From: Cliona cf. orientalis | Lineage: Eukaryota; Porifera; Demospongiae; Clionaida; Clionaidae | DNA: 64,000 nt | Reading direction: 5' to 3' | NCBI GenBank assembly: GCA_963930775.1 | Contig: OZ005698.1 | Location: 1,928,501-1,992,500 of the forward strand | Shown here: positions 59,387 to 64,000 of the stretch, in pieces | Layout of the letters: every line of letters starts with the position of its first letter | Position numbering within the stretch: position 1 is the first letter of the stretch | Notes under the pieces: model-generated | The model's input: only the letters and a program-made list of their open reading frames with translations | The model's database searches: none | Told to the model about the DNA's origin: nothing | Made by a program: the position numbers and the translations under genes

Positions 59387-60551
59387 GGGCAAGTGGAAAC
59401 GGAGGAAACGGAAAACGGAAACGGAAAGCTGAAATGGAAAACTGAAGCGGAAATCGGAAACGGAAAAGCTGAAATTGGGAAGTGGTCGTCAACATTCGTT
59501 GCGCTAATGGCATCTTTTGCGCATGCGCGATCTATTTGGGGCTAAGAAATGGCATTGCCTAGCCTCGTTCCCAGGCCCCTGCCATGTTTTCAATGTCTTG
59601 CGTGCGTTGAAAAAGATCGGGGAGACTGGGGACGAGGCTAGCATTGCCAGTATCTTTCTCTCGACATCTATCAGCATAGCCTGACAGCTGGATACAAGAT
59701 TCCTGGCTCGACCTAAGCTTGAGGTACTAATAGTGACCCACTGACGAGAGATAGAGGTCTAACAGCCACACCATCTCCCATGCACCGGGTGAATAGTTAC
59801 TACAAACAACAGGAAGACTCCAGTATGGCACCCAGACTCTGGGCCAGAGTACAAGATGCTGAATGTTATAGAGACCAGGCGGTAGAATTTTGAAGTTGGT
59901 GAAGGAAGTCCAGAGTGACAAACTAGATATCAGTACTCAGTGGCTGAGAGGTGATTATGGCCCTTGTTCAACGTTAAAAGTGGCTCAAAATCTGCTATTA
60001 TTATTCAATTTATTACCATGCTAAGCAGTAAACTATCAAGTAAAGAATCACACTGTAACTACTTCAGGCTTGGTACAGTAACTGTTGATGAGCCTAAAGG
60101 CTCACAAAGTAGCTATACGCTACAATCACAACTTGACATTAATGGAGCACTTACTGAATCAGATATATATCATTACAGGAGTCCATTAGTAACAGTCTCG
60201 TCGCCAGGCCCCTAGGGACGAGGCTAGTAGTAACATTAACTAAATTTTTGCTACAATTGCACTGGTGGTGCTATAATAACTTGTCATGGCCCTCAGATAA
60301 TGATCACCGAAAATACATTAATATCACTTGGATGTTTTACAAGGTCTTCACACTAGCTGCAGGGAACAAATAATACATAAACCTTCATTAATTTTCTTAT
60401 GCATGGCGAGATATCAAAGATACTAGCTCAATGCCGTTTATTTTTCTGACGACCACTACCAATTTTCAGCTTTTCCGTTTCCGCTTTCCGCTTCAGTTTT
60501 CCGCTTCAGCTTTCCGTTTCCGTTTTCCGTTTCCTCCGTTTCCACTTGCCC
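59387..60551. mobile_element. 1.16 kb element, 9 bp TSD, GGAAACGGAAA repeats
   Basis: GTCCCACTA flanks both ends (59378-59386, 60552-60560). Termini GGGCAAGTGGAAACGGAGGA and the complement ending CACTTGCCC extend ~110 bp as tandem GGAAACGGAAA/GCTGAAA units in inverted orientation, ending with AAGTGGTCGTC. Nine-base duplications are Mutator-like. It contains CTAGCCTCG hairpin copies at 59561-59640 and 60197-60230. No transposase is coded. Confidence 0.8.
59561..59641. repeat. CTAGCCTCGT hairpin
   Basis: CTAGCCTCGTTCCCAGGCCC at the left and GGGGAGACTGGGGACGAGGC at the right form the family stem; the spacer has TTTTCAA / TTGAAAAA. A short single-stem relative (TCTCGTCGCCAGGCCCCTAGG ... GACGAGGCTAG) is at 60197-60230. 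Confidence 0.7.
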
Positions 60552-60956
60552 GTCCCACTATCATACTATCCAACTGTCATACTGTCTTACTGTCCCACTG
60601 TCTTACTGTCTCACTGTCTTACCGTCCCACTGTGTTACAGTCCCACTATCTTACATTCACACTGTCCTACTGTCCTTCTGTCCCATGTGCACTGTCTTAC
60701 TGTGACACTGTCCTACTGTCCTTCTGTCCCACTGTCTTACAGTCCCACCAGGCTCTCCATCAATGTATGGTGTACCATTAACAAATACATTACTGTAACA
60801 TCAATTAGACACATATCTATTTATACCTATACATTCTATACATAATTATACATTACATCGTTTCGGTACTCCCTACCGTGATGTGCCATCAGCCACCCTC
60901 TTCAGATGCAGGGTATGTAGCTTGTTCAACATGCTATAGATCTACAAGTGCATGAG

Positions 60957-61295
60957 TCATGCATGCATGTAGCAGTGATGGTTCTGCACTCCTGTGCATT
61001 CATTGCCCCAGGGGCTAGAGCTCCAATTTGCCCACCTACTATCCAATATTGGTAAGGGTCGTCTAGTATATTTAGGGACATGAGCTAGATTTCCGTAGAG
61101 AATCCTTTTAGCCTCAGAGAGTTCATGTTCTGTCAAAGCCCGCTGCCCTGCAGACTCAAGCAACTTCTCCAAGCTCTCTACTTCAGTTGCCATTTTGCTA
61201 GCTAGTTCAGCACATTTAATAGACATACAGTGTAGCAGTGCATACCAAAAATTTATATTATCATAGTCTAGTAAGCTACCGGCCATATTACACAT
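60957..61295 (-). CDS. Unknown ORF, helical, partly repeat-derived
   Basis: Minus-strand ORF of 112 codons with a coding-like acidic helical core (SKMATEVESLEKLLESAGQR, ALTEHELSEAKRILYGNL, VPKYTRRPLPILDS). Its C-terminal end (NECTGVQNHHCYMHA) lies in the repeat also present at 1045-1175. No family is recognised and no splice sites were confirmed. It adjoins the right end of the outer element. Confidence 0.3.
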   Translation of the reverse strand: MCNMAGSLLDYDNINFWYALLHCMSIKCAELASKMATEVESLEKLLESAGQRALTEHELSEAKRILYGNLAHVPKYTRRPLPILDSRWANWSSSPWGNECTGVQNHHCYMHA

Positions 61296-61329
61296 TGTAC
61301 ATTATGATCTATACAAAATTTATGTACCG

Positions 61330-61610
61330 TATACTTTCTCACTGTAAAAAACTGGCAGTATAAGCTAGTATATGTATGGTAGTATATATATGTTTGTTAT
61401 TCAGCTGTTATAAGTCCGCTTATATGTGATAGTGACATCTGAGCTTGTTTTAAGCTAGCTTATATGGTTAGAAGGATATAAGCTGGAGCCAATAACACTC
61501 TTATATTGTTAGAGGGTATAAGCTGGAGTCAATAACACTCTTATTTCAATCTCATATGGTATATGCTTGCTATAAATATATGCTTATATCAAACCCTTAC
61601 TTACTATCAG
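61330..61610. repeat. TATAAGCT-rich low-complexity region
   Basis: GGATATAAGCTGGAGCCAAT AACACTCTTAT occurs twice in tandem near 61470 and 61527, within many TATAAGC/GCTTATA motifs. It is followed by a C/T-rich (CCCCTCCC) stretch at 61610-61680. No gene is seen here or up to 62500. Confidence 0.6.
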
Positions 61611-62523
61611 TACCTGCCCCTCCCATTCCCTGCTGGTCCTAGCCCCTCCCTCTCTCTCCAGCTGGGAGGGGGTGGGGCTAGGTTATAATTTCATCGTGGA
61701 GCTATGACATCATTAAAACTCGACATTATTAAATACCTTCACGAAGATCTTTCTTGCATTGACGCTACGAGTACTGTCGATGTCAGTCAGACTGTCACAG
61801 AGAAGATATCTGATCACCGCCAGTGAGGCTCAGCTAATCACGCGGCTGCTCTGCCGAGTCAGGCTCGATCCCGCCCGAGTACATATATACCATGTATGTT
61901 TTGAGCTACGTCTACCAACCATTGTCATGATATCCCGGCCATGCAGGCGTCAATGACGGTACGATCCAGCCCGATTCGCCGGAAAGCCGGCTGATTACAT
62001 TCATTAAGTGTTTTAGTTGTGAATAGGTGTGCTCTTAATAGAAATACCCTCTGAGTACCTGTCCCTGCTTTGCAAGATGATCATTCTCTCCCTGGATATT
62101 GTCGAACAGATCATCTGAGACTCCAGTCTCCATGGTATGTAGAATTATATAGTATACCAGTATTTATTGTAGTGCACTCAGATGAGCCAATTAGGTAATG
62201 ACAAGCCAGCGTACTTTTTAATAATCACTGTCTGAGATCATACAGATCCCGATCATTGGATAAATTTATGTGACTTGTTAACCGAGTCCCCCCACTATCA
62301 CCCTCCAGTGCTAACCAGATTTTAATACTGAGAGGCATCATTTCTCCCAGATGAGTGTCACATATTCAGTGCCTATAGAGAAGTACGAATGGCAGTCTGA
62401 AAACATAAACACTAATAATTTATGCATCTTGAAACATATACAGCATATTATTGTCATTTAATGGGGGGGGGGGGCCCTCATTCATTCATTCATCCTGGTT
62501 TCAGCCACTCTAAAAGGCTTCAA

Positions 62524-63165
62524 GTACCAGCATGTAATCAGCCGTACACAGGTTCAAGACGATTGTCCAAACCCGTTTCAGCCAACCACAGTGCTAGTAC
62601 TAAACATAAAAGCTTATTATTAGATTTAATTAACTAGCCAGACGTACCTATGGTTCAATCACCCTCTATTAATATCAGTATGAAATCAAACGCACACACA
62701 GTACCAGGAAATTACAGGCATATACCAGCATGTAATCAGCCGTACACAGGTTCAAAGACTATTGTCCAAACCCGTTTCAGCCAACCACAGTGCTAGTACT
62801 AAACATAAAAGCTTATTATTAGATTAAATTAACTAGCCACGACGTACCTATGGTTCAATCACCCTCTATAATAATCAAACACACACACAGTACCAGGAAA
62901 TTACAGGTGTATACCAGCATGTAATCAGCCGTACACAGGTTCAAAGACTATCATAATGTCCAAACCCGTTTCAGCCAATTATACTGCTAGTTTGTTACCT
63001 ATAATTCACATCCCTCACACACCTCGCTTTATATGAATCAACCCTACGCTGCCCATACTGTACTAGGAAATATTATGATTACCAGCATGTAATCAGCCGT
63101 ACACAGGTTCAAAGATTATTGTCCAAACCCGTTTCAGCCAACCACAGTGCTAGTAATACTAAGCA
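62524..63165 (+). repeat. Satellite-like tandem array, 4 units of 170-200 bp
   Basis: ACCAGCATGTAATCAGCCGT begins units at 62525, 62724, 62913 and 63081 (spacing 199, 189, 168). Each continues ACACAGGTTCAAAG...TTGTCCAAACCCGTTTCAGC, and the first two share ACTAAACATAAAAGCTTATT. Spacing falls through internal deletion. The 12-G run at 62463 lies just before. Confidence 0.9.
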
Positions 63166-64000
63166 CATTCATATTATGTAATAGCATTCCGTAAATAAAT
63201 TTAAAATAAAGCACACCCTAGGATCTGTGTTGCACATAATTTGGTGTCTAGTTATGTGCGAGTCAGTATAAAAAAAAAGAAGTACAACCCTAGGCCTCCA
63301 CTTAAAATACTAAGTAAGGATGATGATGTTCGTTTTGCAGGACTCGACAGGATAGCCTATGCATAGATGTCACTGGCGGACGATTGCACACCCCCCTCCT
63401 GACGTCGACCTCGGGTGCTATTTGGGGGTAATATATATTTGGTGTAGCATTTTGCTGTTCCACGGACAACCAATAGAGTCTGCTATTATCAACTGAACAT
63501 GCTAACTTTGTTCTCTCTACCCTTACACAATGCATTGTGAATGTATGTTCAGCACAACATTTTGTCATAACTAGCATAATTTTGCCGCTATCATCACTAC
63601 TAGTTAATAAATGCATGTAGCCAAGGAATAATACATAACTCTGACAATATACTTCATGCTAGCAGAGAACTTTCATGAAGCGTACTTGGTTTGGTACACT
63701 TGCAAGTTTCCTGTGTGGGTGGGTGGGGCATAATTAACATTGGTATACAACAAGCATGCTACACACATGATCATACAGCCACTGTACAGCTACACACTTG
63801 AAGCTCCCGAACTACTCATAATAATTTTTATTGTGAAACTTGCTCAACTTCGTTCTGCTGTCTTTAGTAGTCTCTGCTTGATACTATTTCGCGCTCTCTT
63901 CTCGCCGGACTCCTTTAGAGGCACCCATATCATCTGTCCTCGAGCATCATGAGCATTGTCGGGTCGAGGATTCGCGGTCACAAGTTCGCGCCAAATTTTG
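63166..64000. other. No supported gene
   Basis: Short ORFs only (longest 104 codons, minus, 63302-63616, without a domain). The last ~150 bp become more CG-rich (GCGCTCTCTTCTCGCCGGAC, GGGTCGAGGATTCGCGG), which could be the edge of a promoter outside the window. Confidence 0.45.

Larger units (their letters stand above)
59105..60740 (+). repeat. Right subterminal tandem repeats of outer element
   Basis: Units such as ACTGTCCCACTGTCATACTG run from 59105 to 59386 and, after the nested element 59387-60551, from 60552 to 60740. They are inverted relative to 41085-41310. Confidence 0.85.

Noticed and set aside
62524-63165. CRISPR-like array of four repeats
   Set aside because: Units are 170-200 bp with similar, not unique, spacers and the genome is eukaryotic; it is a satellite array.
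63302-63616. 104-codon minus-strand ORF near the window end
   Set aside because: No domain and no supporting context.

Overview
This window is eukaryotic, AT-rich and animal-like. The recognisable host-type sequence is intron-containing (short introns, GT-AG plus one GC-AG site) and includes Death-domain exons, a BEN-domain gene and a B-box exon. Very dense DNA transposons, many short palindromic elements and abundant GTACGTAC/CATGCATG runs would fit an early-branching metazoan; a demosponge is my best guess, inferred and not proven. No rRNA, functional tRNA, operon or CRISPR is visible.

Layout. 0-5 kb: decayed RecQ-like helicase exons and a B-box exon (minus strand), then a foldback element. 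5.2-8.7 kb: the best host-type gene, with a CpG-rich upstream region, a 79-codon ORF, then a spliced BEN-domain protein with two internal repeats. 8.7-19 kb: a tandem duplication, a decayed Tc1/mariner copy, MITEs and an inverted repeat carrying dead ORFs. 19.1-24.8 kb: two related ~2.4 kb CACTA-type non-autonomous elements. 24.9-25.3 and 33.2-33.5 kb: Death-domain exons on either side of a complete 5.5 kb P-element-like transposon (27,138-32,659, target duplication TTAAGAT) that carries a transposase gene and a convergent second gene. 34-39.4 kb: MITEs, a Ty3/gypsy gag-protease remnant, a ~950 bp palindrome and a tRNA-like SINE fragment.

40.9-60.9 kb is a nested stack. The outermost layer is an element whose inverted termini lie 20 kb apart. 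It carries a DDE/MULE-like transposase fused to an OTU cysteine protease and a Cys-rich tail (plus strand, 55.4-58.8 kb), and a divergent P-loop (DUF3987-like) gene (minus strand, 54.0 to 41.6 kb). The P-loop gene is split by a Penelope-like retroelement (GIY-YIG domain and a hammerhead-like ribozyme) with a 14 bp target duplication. That retroelement was split by a 7.76 kb autonomous CACTA/EnSpm element (TAC duplication) with TNP2 and TNPA-like genes. The CACTA TNP2 gene was in turn interrupted by a 493 bp element with a 9 bp duplication and a tRNA-like core. 61-64 kb: a small ORF, a ~190 bp satellite and unassigned sequence.

Most genes here therefore serve transposon mobility; several are freshly broken by single frameshifts or stops. 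The OTU/P-loop outer element and the two-gene P-like element are the best candidates for undescribed systems.
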